From Candidatus Glassiibacteriota bacterium (GTDB lineage: Bacteria; Gemmatimonadota; Glassbacteria; GWA2-58-10): a stretch of DNA of 6,434 nucleotides. The stretch lies in contig JAFGTO010000590.1 of NCBI GenBank assembly GCA_016934095.1, forward strand, positions 1 through 6,434, in the 5' to 3' direction. Each line of letters begins with the position of its first letter. Position 1 is the stretch's first letter. Both the position numbers and the translations under genes were made by a program. Below the pieces are notes generated by a model. It did no database searches and was not told the origin of the DNA. It was given only the letters and a program-made list of their open reading frames with translations. Below are positions 1-5,558 of the stretch, piece after piece.

Positions 1-192
1 GGCAGCTGCGCCCTGCCCGGAGAAAGACCCGACCCGGCCGCCGGCCGGGAACCGGCGTCGGGTCCATGAAGCGGCGCCCCGGCAGGTAAGATATACAAAT
101 TATAATACCGGGGGTTTCCCGGAGGTGCTGCCGGGTAGACCCGGGACTGATTGCAGGCCCAGCGACATTAACAGAAAAAAGGACTGGAAGCC
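1..192 (+). other. leader region upstream of the protease gene, no supported gene
   Basis: No gene can be called here. The first bases may be the tail of an upstream head gene: one frame stops with TGA at 67-69, another with TAA at 87-89 and encodes a very basic Arg/Pro-rich end, but nothing decides between them. A third frame runs open to a TGA at 194-196 that overlaps the next ATG, but it reads through the AT-rich motif at 92 and looks non-coding. GACCCG (31-36) can pair with CGGGTC (59-64) around a GC-rich interior. A short palindrome, CCGGGT-AG-ACCCGG, lies at 131-144. The AT-rich motif is listed separately. Confidence 0.5.
92..114 (+). promoter_or_regulatory. AT-rich recurrent motif, copy A (candidate late promoter)
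   Basis: The segment begins TATACAAATTA, identical over 11 bases to copy B at 3138, and continues with a TATAAT hexamer at 101-106. About 16 of 23 positions match copy B. It sits in GC-rich DNA about 80 bases before the protease start and downstream of a GC-rich hairpin. No convincing TTGACA-type -35 box lies 16-18 bases upstream, so if it is a promoter it may need an activator. The regulatory role is inferred. Confidence 0.4.
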
Positions 193-1284
193 ATGAAGCG
201 GCAACCTCAGAGCGAAGTGCGGATTGAAGGATGGTGGGACATCGCCCGGGTGGGCAAATGGAGCGGCAGCCAGGGCGGTAGGCCGGTGGAGATCGAGATC
301 ACCCGCGAGGACATCGAGGAGATGGCCGCAGCTTACAGCCCCGGTTTCCAGGAAGCGCCGGTAACCGTGGAGCACCTGAAAGAAGGCCCGGCCCACGGCT
401 GGGTGGATGCCTTGCGGGTGGTGGGTGACCGGCTCCAGGCCAGGTTCAAGGACATCTCGGACAGCCTGAGGCGGTGGCTGCGCACCGGCGCCTACCGCAG
501 CCGCAGCATCGAGATGTACAAGCCTTTCACGGCCACCGGCAAGGCCTACCTGGCGGCGGTGAGTTTCCTCGGGGCGGCCGCACCGGCGGTGAAAGGGCTG
601 TCTCCGGAGCCGGAGCTCTTTTCCGAGGACCGGGGCGCGCAGCCGGGCGGCCGGCTGCTGCGGCTCGACAGTCAAACCATGGAGCTTAATCAGGCTCCCA
701 GCGAAGGAGTGGACAAGATGGACGATAAGACTTTTGCCGAGCGGGTGGTCGGCTCGCTCAGGGAATTTTTCTCGGCAGGCGACGCTGAGACCGGGAATCG
801 CCTGCTGACACTGGAGCGTCAACTGGAGGAGACCCGGAAATCCCTGGCCGGGGAGAAGAACCTGAGGATTCAGGCCGAGGAGAAAGCGGCGGCAGCCGAG
901 AACCGACTGGAGGAACAGCGCCGCGAAGCGGAGCTGGCCGGGTTCGCCGAGGCGCTCTCCAGGGCCGAGGCCGAGCAGCGGCTCACCCCGGCCGAGGCGG
1001 CGGGCTACCTCAAGCTAGGCTCCAGCCTGGACGAGGCGGGACGCTCGGCCATCCTCGAAGAGGTGGCGGAGCGGCGGCCCCTGAGCCTGTTCAGGGAGCT
1101 GTCCGCGCCGGCAGTCGGCCTCCCCGCGGGTGGAGGCTCCCTGGAGCGCCAGCGCTCGAGGTTCCAGGGTTTCCCGGAGGACCCCGAGCACGATGCCGCC
1201 CTGGAGCTGATGGCCGGAAGGCCGGAGCTTTCTTTCTCCGAGGCGATCTCTCTGGTGAGAGAGAGGCAAAGGGCCGCCGGTTAA
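193..1284 (+). CDS. Mu gpI-like capsid maturation protease with C-terminal scaffold
   Basis: This is a 363-aa phage head protease fused to a scaffolding domain, resembling Mu protein I. It would act inside the procapsid, shaping the shell and then cleaving scaffold and capsid proteins. Residues 1-136 look like the protease domain: VEHLKEGPAHGWV at 59-71 carries the likely catalytic His61, YRSRSIEMY at 101-109 carries the candidate Ser103 or Ser105, and a hydrophobic AVSFLGAAAPAVKGL stretch (122-136) ends the domain. Residues 137-175 form a linker. About 203-248 is a charged Glu/Arg/Ala-rich helix, probably a coiled coil, typical of scaffolds. The start at 193 has AAAGGA at 179-183. The next gene begins 40 bases downstream, as expected for a protease-capsid operon. 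The family call rests on motif memory and gene order; the catalytic assignment is inference. Confidence 0.85.
   Translation: MKRQPQSEVRIEGWWDIARVGKWSGSQGGRPVEIEITREDIEEMAAAYSPGFQEAPVTVEHLKEGPAHGWVDALRVVGDRLQARFKDISDSLRRWLRTGAYRSRSIEMYKPFTATGKAYLAAVSFLGAAAPAVKGLSPEPELFSEDRGAQPGGRLLRLDSQTMELNQAPSEGVDKMDDKTFAERVVGSLREFFSAGDAETGNRLLTLERQLEETRKSLAGEKNLRIQAEEKAAAAENRLEEQRREAELAGFAEALSRAEAEQRLTPAEAAGYLKLGSSLDEAGRSAILEEVAERRPLSLFRELSAPAVGLPAGGGSLERQRSRFQGFPEDPEHDAALELMAGRPELSFSEAISLVRERQRAAG
718..1284 (+). CDS. nested in-frame scaffold protein (internal start of the protease gene)
   Basis: An ATG at codon 176 of the protease gene is preceded by a perfect AAGGAG (704-709) with an 8-base gap, a better ribosome site than that of the full-length gene. 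It is in frame and would give a 188-aa protein, MDDKTFAERV onward, consisting of the helical coiled-coil part without the protease domain. Mu (I and Z) and lambda (C and Nu3) make their scaffold in this way. The start falls in the linker, where a functional scaffold would be expected to begin. The free scaffold would co-assemble with the capsid protein and be removed by the protease. The sequence supports the start well; actual use is inferred. Confidence 0.65.
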   Translation: MDDKTFAERVVGSLREFFSAGDAETGNRLLTLERQLEETRKSLAGEKNLRIQAEEKAAAAENRLEEQRREAELAGFAEALSRAEAEQRLTPAEAAGYLKLGSSLDEAGRSAILEEVAERRPLSLFRELSAPAVGLPAGGGSLERQRSRFQGFPEDPEHDAALELMAGRPELSFSEAISLVRERQRAAG

Positions 1285-1324
1285 GAAACGGCGGCAGGAA
1301 CCCTTTAACGGAAGGTGATTTGAG

Positions 1325-1729
1325 ATGGCAATCAAGCTGAGAGAAAAACTTAACAACGTGGATACTTTCACGGTGGGCGGCAGCGACATCGCCCGCGGCA
1401 AGTGCGTGGTGCTGAACGGCGGCGTGCTGGAGGCTTCCGGCGCCAATGCGGCCAAGTTCGCCGGTATCACCACCGAGGTCGGCTATGCGGACCGGGACGT
1501 GCTGGTGGCCGGAGGAGGCTCGGTCGTGCTGGCCCTGGCTGCGGACGGCAGCATCGCCGAGGGCGACTGGCTGGTCAGCGATGCGGACGGCAAGGTGGAT
1601 ACCGCTGACGCGGCCAGCCAGGGCACGGTGCAGTATTTCGTGGGCTACGCGCTCAAGGGCTCGAGCGCCGAAGACCAGCTTATCCCGGTGGTGGTCTGGC
1701 CGATGCGCGTGGATAACCCGGCTCCCTGA
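1325..1729 (+). CDS. DUF2190-type capsid protein, probable head decoration
   Basis: A 134-aa protein of the small beta-rich type (DUF2190) found next to phage major capsid genes and thought to decorate or stabilise the capsid. Glycine, alanine and valine are frequent, in short strands such as GKCVVLNGGVLEASG, DVLVAGGGSVVLALA and GDWLVSDADGKVDT, the usual pattern of this family. There is no signal peptide or membrane segment. The start at 1325 has AAGGTG at 1312-1317, 7 bases away. It lies 40 bases after the protease/scaffold gene and 113 bases before the capsid gene, the place where decoration proteins are normally encoded. The family call is from pattern and position; the decoration role is inferred. 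Confidence 0.75.
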   Translation: MAIKLREKLNNVDTFTVGGSDIARGKCVVLNGGVLEASGANAAKFAGITTEVGYADRDVLVAGGGSVVLALAADGSIAEGDWLVSDADGKVDTADAASQGTVQYFVGYALKGSSAEDQLIPVVVWPMRVDNPAP

Positions 1730-1743
1730 CCGGAGAGAAATTA

Positions 1744-1829
1744 GCCTGCCCCTTTTGCAGGGTGGTGCCGGGGGAAATTGCCCCCGCTGACTTCTGACTA
1801 CTGACTCCGCCTCCCGCAACGGAGGCGGA
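1744..1829 (+). repeat. hairpin-rich spacer with three CTGACT repeats before the capsid gene
   Basis: The 113-base spacer is packed with short symmetric elements. CCTGC and GCAGG can pair at about 1745-1761. GGGG and CCCC face each other across AAATT near 1770-1785. CTGACT occurs three times at a 7-base period (1787, 1794, 1801). A perfect 9-bp stem, TCCGCCTCC and GGAGGCGGA with a 6-base loop, spans 1806-1829 and ends one base before the capsid Shine-Dalgarno GGGAGG (1831-1836). There is no T-run, so it is not a classic terminator. It could be a dispersed intergenic repeat, or a 5' hairpin that stabilises or processes capsid mRNA. Confidence 0.45.
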
Positions 1830-1842
1830 TGGGAGGACAAAC

Positions 1843-2799
1843 ATGGCAGACAGGTATTCGACCCAGAACCTTAACCGGACCCTGACCCAGTTCGCGATGG
1901 AGAGCATGGGCCTGGGCGGCCCGTTCGTGGCGGACAGAGTCGCACCGGTGGTCCACGTGCCCACCACGACCGGTTCTTTCTACAAATTCAGCAACACCGG
2001 GGCGCACCGGGACGACTACGATGCCCTGAGGGCGCCCAAGTCCGAGTCGAACGAGATCAGGCGCAGCTACAGCTCGGCTACCTATGCCTGCAGCCAGTAC
2101 GGCCTGCGGGAGCTGATCGCCGATGAGGAGATGGACAACGCCGACCGGGCGGTGATCGACCCGGAGCGGGACGCCATGGCCCTGATTACCCGCAAGCTGA
2201 GGCTGGCTGTCGAGGTCCGGGTAGTGGGCAAGCTCATGTCCACTGCTTTCATGACCGAGAACGGCGCGGCCACCGCGGCCTGGAACGCCGCCAGCGGGGT
2301 GGACATCGAGGGGGACATCGACACGGCCAAGCTGAGCGTGCGCAAGAAAGGCGGTGTCGAGCCGAACACCATAGTGATCCCGCCGCACATCGCGGTGGCG
2401 GCCAAGAAAGACAGCTCGATCCGCGACCTGGTCAAATACACCGACTCGACCCTGCTGGTCAACGGCGAGCTGCCGCCCAGGCTGTTCGGCCTGGAGGTGG
2501 TGATACCGCTGGCCCTGTTCGATGAGGCCGCGGCCGGAATCTCCGCGCCGAGCCTGGATTTCGCCTGGGACGACGACAGCGTGCTGGTGGCTTACGTGGA
2601 GCGCGAGACACCCAGCAAGCGCGCGATCTCGCTGGCCTACCAGCTCCGGCGGCCGATCGGCGGGAGCCTGGATATCGCCGCTTTCCGCTACCGCGAGGAC
2701 GGCAAGCACGCCACAGTGGTGGAGGGCCTGATCGAGCAGACCGAGGAAGTGGTCTGCCCGGCCTGCGGCTACCTGATCACCGGCGCTTTCAGCTCGTAA
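1843..2799 (+). CDS. phage major capsid protein
   Basis: This 318-aa protein fits a Mu-like/HK97-fold major capsid subunit in length, position and pattern. The N-terminal part has FVADRVAPVVHVPTTTGSFY, then the charged stretch YDALRAPKSESNEIRRSY, then a helix with REL...DEEMDNAD...DPERDA, an order common in capsid proteins of this type. The C-terminal half has VEPNTIVIPPHIAVA and LFGLEVVIPLALFDEA, typical of the capsid core, and RRPIGGSLDIAAFRY near the end. The last 14 residues contain CPACG (305-309), an unusual cysteine pair. The start at 1843 is set by GGGAGG at 1831-1836. Many copies would form the shell around the scaffold encoded upstream. The name of the exact Pfam family cannot be fixed by eye. 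Confidence 0.85.
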   Translation: MADRYSTQNLNRTLTQFAMESMGLGGPFVADRVAPVVHVPTTTGSFYKFSNTGAHRDDYDALRAPKSESNEIRRSYSSATYACSQYGLRELIADEEMDNADRAVIDPERDAMALITRKLRLAVEVRVVGKLMSTAFMTENGAATAAWNAASGVDIEGDIDTAKLSVRKKGGVEPNTIVIPPHIAVAAKKDSSIRDLVKYTDSTLLVNGELPPRLFGLEVVIPLALFDEAAAGISAPSLDFAWDDDSVLVAYVERETPSKRAISLAYQLRRPIGGSLDIAAFRYREDGKHATVVEGLIEQTEEVVCPACGYLITGAFSS

Positions 2800-2812
2800 C
2801 GCCGGCCAAGCA

Positions 2813-2834
2813 CGGTAAACCAGGTTTACTACCG
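2813..2834 (+). other. short hairpin between capsid gene and small head gene
   Basis: GTAAAC (2815-2820) and GTTTAC (2824-2829) form a perfect 6-bp stem with loop CAG, and flanking GG/CC bases can extend it with a small bulge. It sits in the 52-base spacer after the capsid stop. The following A-run (AAAAA at about 2836-2840) is followed by the next Shine-Dalgarno, so termination is unlikely. It may protect the 3' end of capsid mRNA; this is inference. Confidence 0.3.
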
Positions 2835-2851
2835 GAAAAACGGAGAGGGGA

Positions 2852-3037
2852 ATGCTGGTAAAAATCCTAAAACCCTGGATCTGCGGCGGGAGGGTGCCTG
2901 CAGTCGGCGAGGTGCTGGACCTCCCGCAGGCGCTGGCCGGAAGCGGCCTCGAGCGGGGCCTCTGCGAGCGGGCCGGCCGGGAGAAACCCGGCCGCAAGGC
3001 CCGGGCCGGTAGCAGGCGGGCAGTCCGCGAAAGTTAG
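2852..3037 (+). CDS. small conserved phage head-region protein
   Basis: A 61-aa protein beginning MLVKILKPWICGGRVPAVGEVLDLPQ. Short proteins with this layout, a basic beta start, a GG turn, xVGEVLDL and then an Ala/Leu helix ending in a Gly-x-x-Glu/Cys turn, are common directly after capsid genes in Mu-like and related phages. Their role is not established. The C-terminal 20 residues are strongly basic (KPGRKARAGSRRAVRES), perhaps contacting DNA. The start is well supported by GGAG at 2842-2845, 6 bases before the ATG. A strong GC hairpin follows the stop by 6 bases, so the gene closes the protease-capsid transcription block. Confidence 0.7.
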   Translation: MLVKILKPWICGGRVPAVGEVLDLPQALAGSGLERGLCERAGREKPGRKARAGSRRAVRES

Positions 3038-3043
3038 AGCAGG

Positions 3044-3083
3044 GGGGCGGGCGGGTGCGGCCTTGCTCAGGCCCGCCCGCCCC
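3044..3083 (+). terminator. strong GC hairpin, possible terminator or attenuator after the capsid block
   Basis: GGGGCGGGCGGG (3044-3055) and CCCGCCCGCCCC (3072-3083) form a perfect 12-bp stem around a 16-base loop, 6 bases after a stop codon. Only TT follows, so it lacks the T-run of a classic intrinsic terminator. It may pause or partly terminate transcription, or block 3' exonuclease so that capsid mRNA is more abundant. A TTGACA hexamer follows at 3084-3089 without a matching -10. A second hairpin, GCCAGG-TCCG-CCTGGC, spans 3095-3110. Confidence 0.5.
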
Positions 3084-3137
3084 TTGACAGTCAGGCCAGG
3101 TCCGCCTGGCGGCGGCAGCCGTAAGCGGGACGCCTGG

Positions 3138-3160
3138 TATACAAATTAAAGTATTGAGAC
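3138..3160 (+). promoter_or_regulatory. AT-rich recurrent motif, copy B (candidate late promoter)
   Basis: The segment reads TATACAAATTAAAG and then TATTGAGAC. It matches copy C at 4407 in 17 of 23 positions without gaps, and copy A at 92 in 16 of 23. It ends 9 bases before the gp36 start and lies downstream of two GC hairpins, where a new transcript would be expected to begin. A start site inside it would leave almost no leader, so it might instead be an activator or processing site. Role inferred. Confidence 0.45.
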
Positions 3161-3169
3161 GGGTGGAGA

Positions 3170-3622
3170 ATGGCTTATTCGACTATTACGGACCTGACCC
3201 GCTGGGTCGAGGAAGAAGAGCTGGTCGCCCTCTGCACGCGCTCGGGCGATGCGACCATCGAAAGCCCGGAGGTGGCCGCGGTGGTGGACGAGGCTGTCGC
3301 CGCCGCGGACGCGGAGATTGACGGCTACCTGCTGACGCGCTGGCCGGGCCTCCGAGACTATTCGCCGGTGCCCGAGGAGGTCAACCGCACCAGCGCGGTC
3401 ATCGCGGTCTACAACCTGTACCTGCGGAGAAGGGCGGTGAGCGAGGACTGGCGCAGGCGCTACGAGGACTGCCGAGGCAGGCTTGAGAAGGCCGCGGCCG
3501 GCAAGTTCAGCCTGGGCCTGGATGAGTCCGGCAGCGTGGCCGCCTCGCCGGAAAACGCCTGCCGCACGGATGCCGGGGAAGAAGACCGGGCCTACACCAG
3601 GGAGAAACTGGATAAATTCTAG
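3170..3622 (+). CDS. Mu gp36-like protein (DUF1320), head completion/connector
   Basis: A 150-aa protein of the DUF1320 family, named after Mu gp36, thought to act at the head-tail joint. The family pattern is clear: MAYSTITDLTRWV at the start, an Asp/Glu-rich helix with VVDEAVAAADAEIDGYLLTRWPGL (39-61), then VNRTSAVIAVYNLYLRRRAV (71-90), RYEDCRGRLEKAAAGKFSLG (97-116) and a terminal TREKLDKF. The protein is mostly helical and soluble. The ribosome site is odd: GGGTGGAGA lies almost against the ATG (3170), with only 1-3 bases between. The start is kept because MAY-type openings are usual in this family. The neighbour should be gp37, but here a 270-base non-coding spacer intervenes. Confidence 0.85.
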   Translation: MAYSTITDLTRWVEEEELVALCTRSGDATIESPEVAAVVDEAVAAADAEIDGYLLTRWPGLRDYSPVPEEVNRTSAVIAVYNLYLRRRAVSEDWRRRYEDCRGRLEKAAAGKFSLGLDESGSVAASPENACRTDAGEEDRAYTREKLDKF

Positions 3623-3644
3623 TGTTGTGTAACAGAAATCAGGT

Positions 3645-3658
3645 TGCATTTAAATGCA
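3645..3658. other. 14-bp perfect palindrome
   Basis: TGCATTTAAATGCA is a perfect dyad 22 bases after the gp36 stop. It stands at the left edge of an AT-rich spacer in otherwise GC-rich DNA. Such a site could bind a dimeric regulator or mark a recombination joint, but nothing else in the window repeats it. Confidence 0.35.
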
Positions 3659-3664
3659 CTTGAA

Positions 3665-3740
3665 TAAATCCCACTCAATCCCTTTAAGAAAGGGGGAGAC
3701 CGCTTCCCCCCTTTGCCAAAGGGGGACCAGGGGGGATTTA
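3665..3740. repeat. MITE/REP-like dispersed repeat with terminal inverted repeats
   Basis: This 76-base element starts TAAATCCC and ends GGGATTTA, a perfect 8-bp terminal inverted repeat. Inside are two hairpins: CCCTTT-AAG-AAAGGG (3680-3694) and CCCCCTTT-GCC-AAAGGGGG (3707-3725). This architecture, C-rich and G-rich arms around AAAG/CTTT cores, resembles repeats scattered through many bacterial chromosomes and is not typical of phage late operons. I see no clear target-site duplication. It encodes nothing. The likeness is from memory of such repeats, and copy number in the host would settle it. As RNA it would fold on either strand and may affect expression of gp37. Confidence 0.6.
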
Positions 3741-3892
3741 AGAGCAGGTAGTTCAAGCTCTGAAAATCTTTCATTTATTGTTTAATCATCGATGCCCCGT
3801 GGTAAAAGCTATCTCGTAATGAGCTTTTCAAGGGCGCAGGCCGTACGACCCGGCCGGAATTTTCACTCTAACTTTATCCGGGAGACAGAAAA
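3741..3892 (+). other. AT-rich spacer between gp36 and gp37, no gene seen
   Basis: Together with the repeat before it this makes 270 bases without a plausible ORF. It contains an inverted repeat AAAAGCT (3804-3810) and AGCTTTT (3822-3828) with an 11-base loop, followed only by CAAGG. CTGAAA (3760) and TTTAAT (3781) are 15 bases apart, too close for a good sigma70 promoter. The region ends with GGGAGA (3880-3885), the ribosome site of gp37. Confidence 0.4.
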
Positions 3893-4339
3893 TTGGCAGC
3901 GCCGATCAAGACAGTCTCGGATGCGCTGATCGCCAGGCTGGCCTCTCAGGTGGCGGGACTCAACACCAGGACGGTGGCCACTTTCGCCGGCTCCGTGGGA
4001 GACTTTGTCGGGCAGGGGCGAAACGTGCCTTTCGTGGGAGTGTCCCTGGACAAGGTACGCTACGGCGAGCTCAACTCAGACAGCAGCATAGCCGAGGAGA
4101 GGCTTTCTTTCCAGTTGCGGTTGATAGCCGAGGATTTCCGCGGCCGGGGCTACAGTATCGAGAACTCCTACGGCCTGATCGACGGGATACGCGACTGCCT
4201 GCTGGGCCAGACCCTGGAGATCGAAGGCCTGGCGCCGGTGGTGATCTCGGGGGTGGTCCGGGATGAAGTCTCTGAGAAACAGGGCCTGGCGGTCTACACG
4301 GTCGGGCTGGAGACCTGGCAGGTCCGCAGCCGCAGTTGA
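3893..4339 (+). CDS. Mu gp37-like protein (DUF1834), head-tail joining/tail completion
   Basis: A 148-aa protein matching the size and pattern of Mu gp37 (DUF1834), which follows gp36 in Mu-like phages and is thought to complete the neck or tail end. It has an N-terminal helix IKTVSDALIARLASQV, a strand block ending VPFVGVSLDKVRYGE, then RLSFQLRLIAEDFRGRGYSIENSYGLIDGIRDCLLGQ (70-106) and a C-terminal strand VYTVGLETWQV. The start is TTG at 3893, supported by GGGAGA at 3880-3885 with a 7-base gap; no ATG fits. The weak start codon and the long spacer may keep its level below that of capsid proteins, fitting a low-copy part. Confidence 0.8.
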   Translation: MAAPIKTVSDALIARLASQVAGLNTRTVATFAGSVGDFVGQGRNVPFVGVSLDKVRYGELNSDSSIAEERLSFQLRLIAEDFRGRGYSIENSYGLIDGIRDCLLGQTLEIEGLAPVVISGVVRDEVSEKQGLAVYTVGLETWQVRSRS

Positions 4340-4363
4340 CCTTCCCCCGGGTGTCGAGAGGTC

Positions 4364-4386
4364 CCGCGGAGAGTGCGCTGCCGCGG
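4364..4386 (+). other. GC hairpin upstream of motif copy C
   Basis: CCGCGG at 4364-4369 and CCGCGG at 4381-4386 can pair (6 bp, 11-base loop), 25 bases after the gp37 stop. It has no T-run. Its position before the AT-rich motif repeats the arrangement at 31-92 and 3044-3138, so it may mark a transcript boundary. Confidence 0.3.
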
Positions 4387-4406
4387 CGGCATTCTAATGG
4401 AGTGAG

Positions 4407-4429
4407 TACACAAAATTTAGTATCAAGAC
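4407..4429 (+). promoter_or_regulatory. AT-rich recurrent motif, copy C (candidate late promoter)
   Basis: The segment reads TACACAAAATTTAG and then TATCAAGAC, matching copy B in 17 of 23 positions, including the ends TAxACAAA and AGxATxxAGAC as read through the alignment. It lies in the 160-base spacer before the tail tube gene, about 70 bases upstream of its start. The rest of the spacer is GC-rich and holds no gene. A promoter or activator site for the tail genes is the simplest reading, but it is inferred. Confidence 0.45.
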
Positions 4430-4499
4430 CCGAAGCAGGGAGGACCCGCAGAGGGCAGGAGCATGCCCGGGCGGGCCGCCCCAACAGCAAGAGGTGAAA

Positions 4500-5537
4500 A
4501 TGGCAACAGTCTACAGGACAGCAAGCAAGGTCGCCTGGCCGACCAGGAAACAGGCGGTTTTCGGCAGCCCGCTGGAAAAGACCGACCTGGCAAAGTTCCT
4601 CAAGCTCCAGGACCCCCTGGTCATCAACGAGAACGCCGAGCACTGGACCGACCGCGGCGCGATCGGCAAGGGACATGACTGGGAGACCCAGCGGGGCAAA
4701 GTGAGGCAGTTCGTGAGGTTCGAGATCCCGGTGCAGCCTTTGCCGGTGGATTTCATCGGATACCTGCTGGCGCTGTTTTTCTCCCGGGAGTCGGCCTCGA
4801 CCAACGGCTCGGGGGCTTACGAGCACACGGCGAAGTTCAACTCCCTGGCGGACAGGCCCGAGGCTTACGTAACCAGCCTGGCGGTGCTGGAGGACGGGGA
4901 AGACCGCTGCCTGCAGGACGTGGCCTGCACCGGCCTGACCCTGAGGGGCCAGGGGACGAACCGGCTGGAAGCCGGCGGCTCTTTCGTGGCCTCGAAAATC
5001 GGCGATACCCTCTCGGGCTATTCCTGGCCCGCAGCATCCGCCCTGCGCTACCTCTACAACTACGCAGGCACTTTTACCCTGGATGCCGCGGACAGGAAAA
5101 CCCAGCTCCAGGACTTCGAGCTGTCCCTCGAGGCAGGGATCGACACCGACCTGGCCTGGCGCAAGGAGGCAAGCGAGGCGGAGCGTATCTACCCCGCACT
5201 CTGGCCCTATACGCCCGAGCGCAGCATGGAGCTCAAGATAAGCCTGCTCGCCGAGGGCGGCGACCTGGCCGCTTTCCGCTCCGCCCAGCAGGCGGGCACG
5301 GAGCAGGCAGTAGTGCTCTCCTGCCTGGGCGAGTCGATCCCCGGCACGGACCCGGCGGACCACGACGAAGTGGAGATCAGCGTGCCCAAAGCCGTTTTCA
5401 CCGCGGTGGACTACAGCTACGGCAGCGGACTGCTGCAGCTTGACCTGAGCCTGGAGGGCAGGTACGACAGCGGCCTGCAGGGGCCTGTCTCGATTAAAAC
5501 CACCGAGGGCTCGACCGAGGAATATTTCGCCGCTTAA
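4500..5537 (+). CDS. phage tail tube protein (major tail protein)
   Basis: A 345-aa protein best read as the major tail tube subunit, which stacks in rings on the tape measure. Supporting signs are its place after gp37 and before the frameshifted chaperone pair, its length, and sequence features of larger siphovirus tube proteins: VRFEIPVQPLPVDFIGYLLALFF (72-94), then GAYEHTAKF (106-113), which resembles the usual Tyr-x-His-Thr stretch, and CTGLTLRGQGTNRLEAGGSFVAS (143-165). The C-terminal third is rich in beta strands. ATG at 4500 is preferred because GAGGTG (4491-4496) is its ribosome site; the GTG at 4494 lies inside that site. There is no sheath gene alongside, so the tail is probably non-contractile. 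A tail fibre or terminator role cannot be excluded. Confidence 0.65.
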   Translation: MATVYRTASKVAWPTRKQAVFGSPLEKTDLAKFLKLQDPLVINENAEHWTDRGAIGKGHDWETQRGKVRQFVRFEIPVQPLPVDFIGYLLALFFSRESASTNGSGAYEHTAKFNSLADRPEAYVTSLAVLEDGEDRCLQDVACTGLTLRGQGTNRLEAGGSFVASKIGDTLSGYSWPAASALRYLYNYAGTFTLDAADRKTQLQDFELSLEAGIDTDLAWRKEASEAERIYPALWPYTPERSMELKISLLAEGGDLAAFRSAQQAGTEQAVVLSCLGESIPGTDPADHDEVEISVPKAVFTAVDYSYGSGLLQLDLSLEGRYDSGLQGPVSIKTTEGSTEEYFAA

Positions 5538-5558
5538 TACCGGGATCGAGGAGGGATT

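Noticed and set aside
2..196. open frame over the leader ending in an ATGA overlap with the protease start
   Set aside because: It reads through the AT-rich motif shared with two other spacers and has non-coding composition.
100..822. 240-aa minus-strand frame over the protease gene
   Set aside because: Antisense shadow: no recognisable domain, while the plus-strand protein has clear protease motifs.
1798..2997. 399-aa open frame on the minus strand
   Set aside because: It lies opposite the capsid gene, a spacer and the small head gene. Its composition is that of a GC-rich antisense shadow.
3084..3112. TTGACA at 3084-3089 as a sigma70 promoter
   Set aside because: No -10-like hexamer lies 16-18 bases downstream; the bases there are GC-rich.
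3758..3786. CTGAAA and TTTAAT as a promoter for gp37
   Set aside because: Spacing is only 15 bases and both boxes are imperfect in an AT-rich stretch where such matches occur by chance.
4494..4499. GTG at 4494 as start of the tail tube gene
   Set aside because: The GTG is part of the GAGGTG ribosome site that serves the ATG at 4500.
4071..5363. 430-aa open frame on the minus strand
   Set aside because: It is antisense to gp37, the motif-bearing spacer and the tail tube gene, has low-complexity Arg/Pro/Gly composition and no ribosome site; it reflects high GC content.
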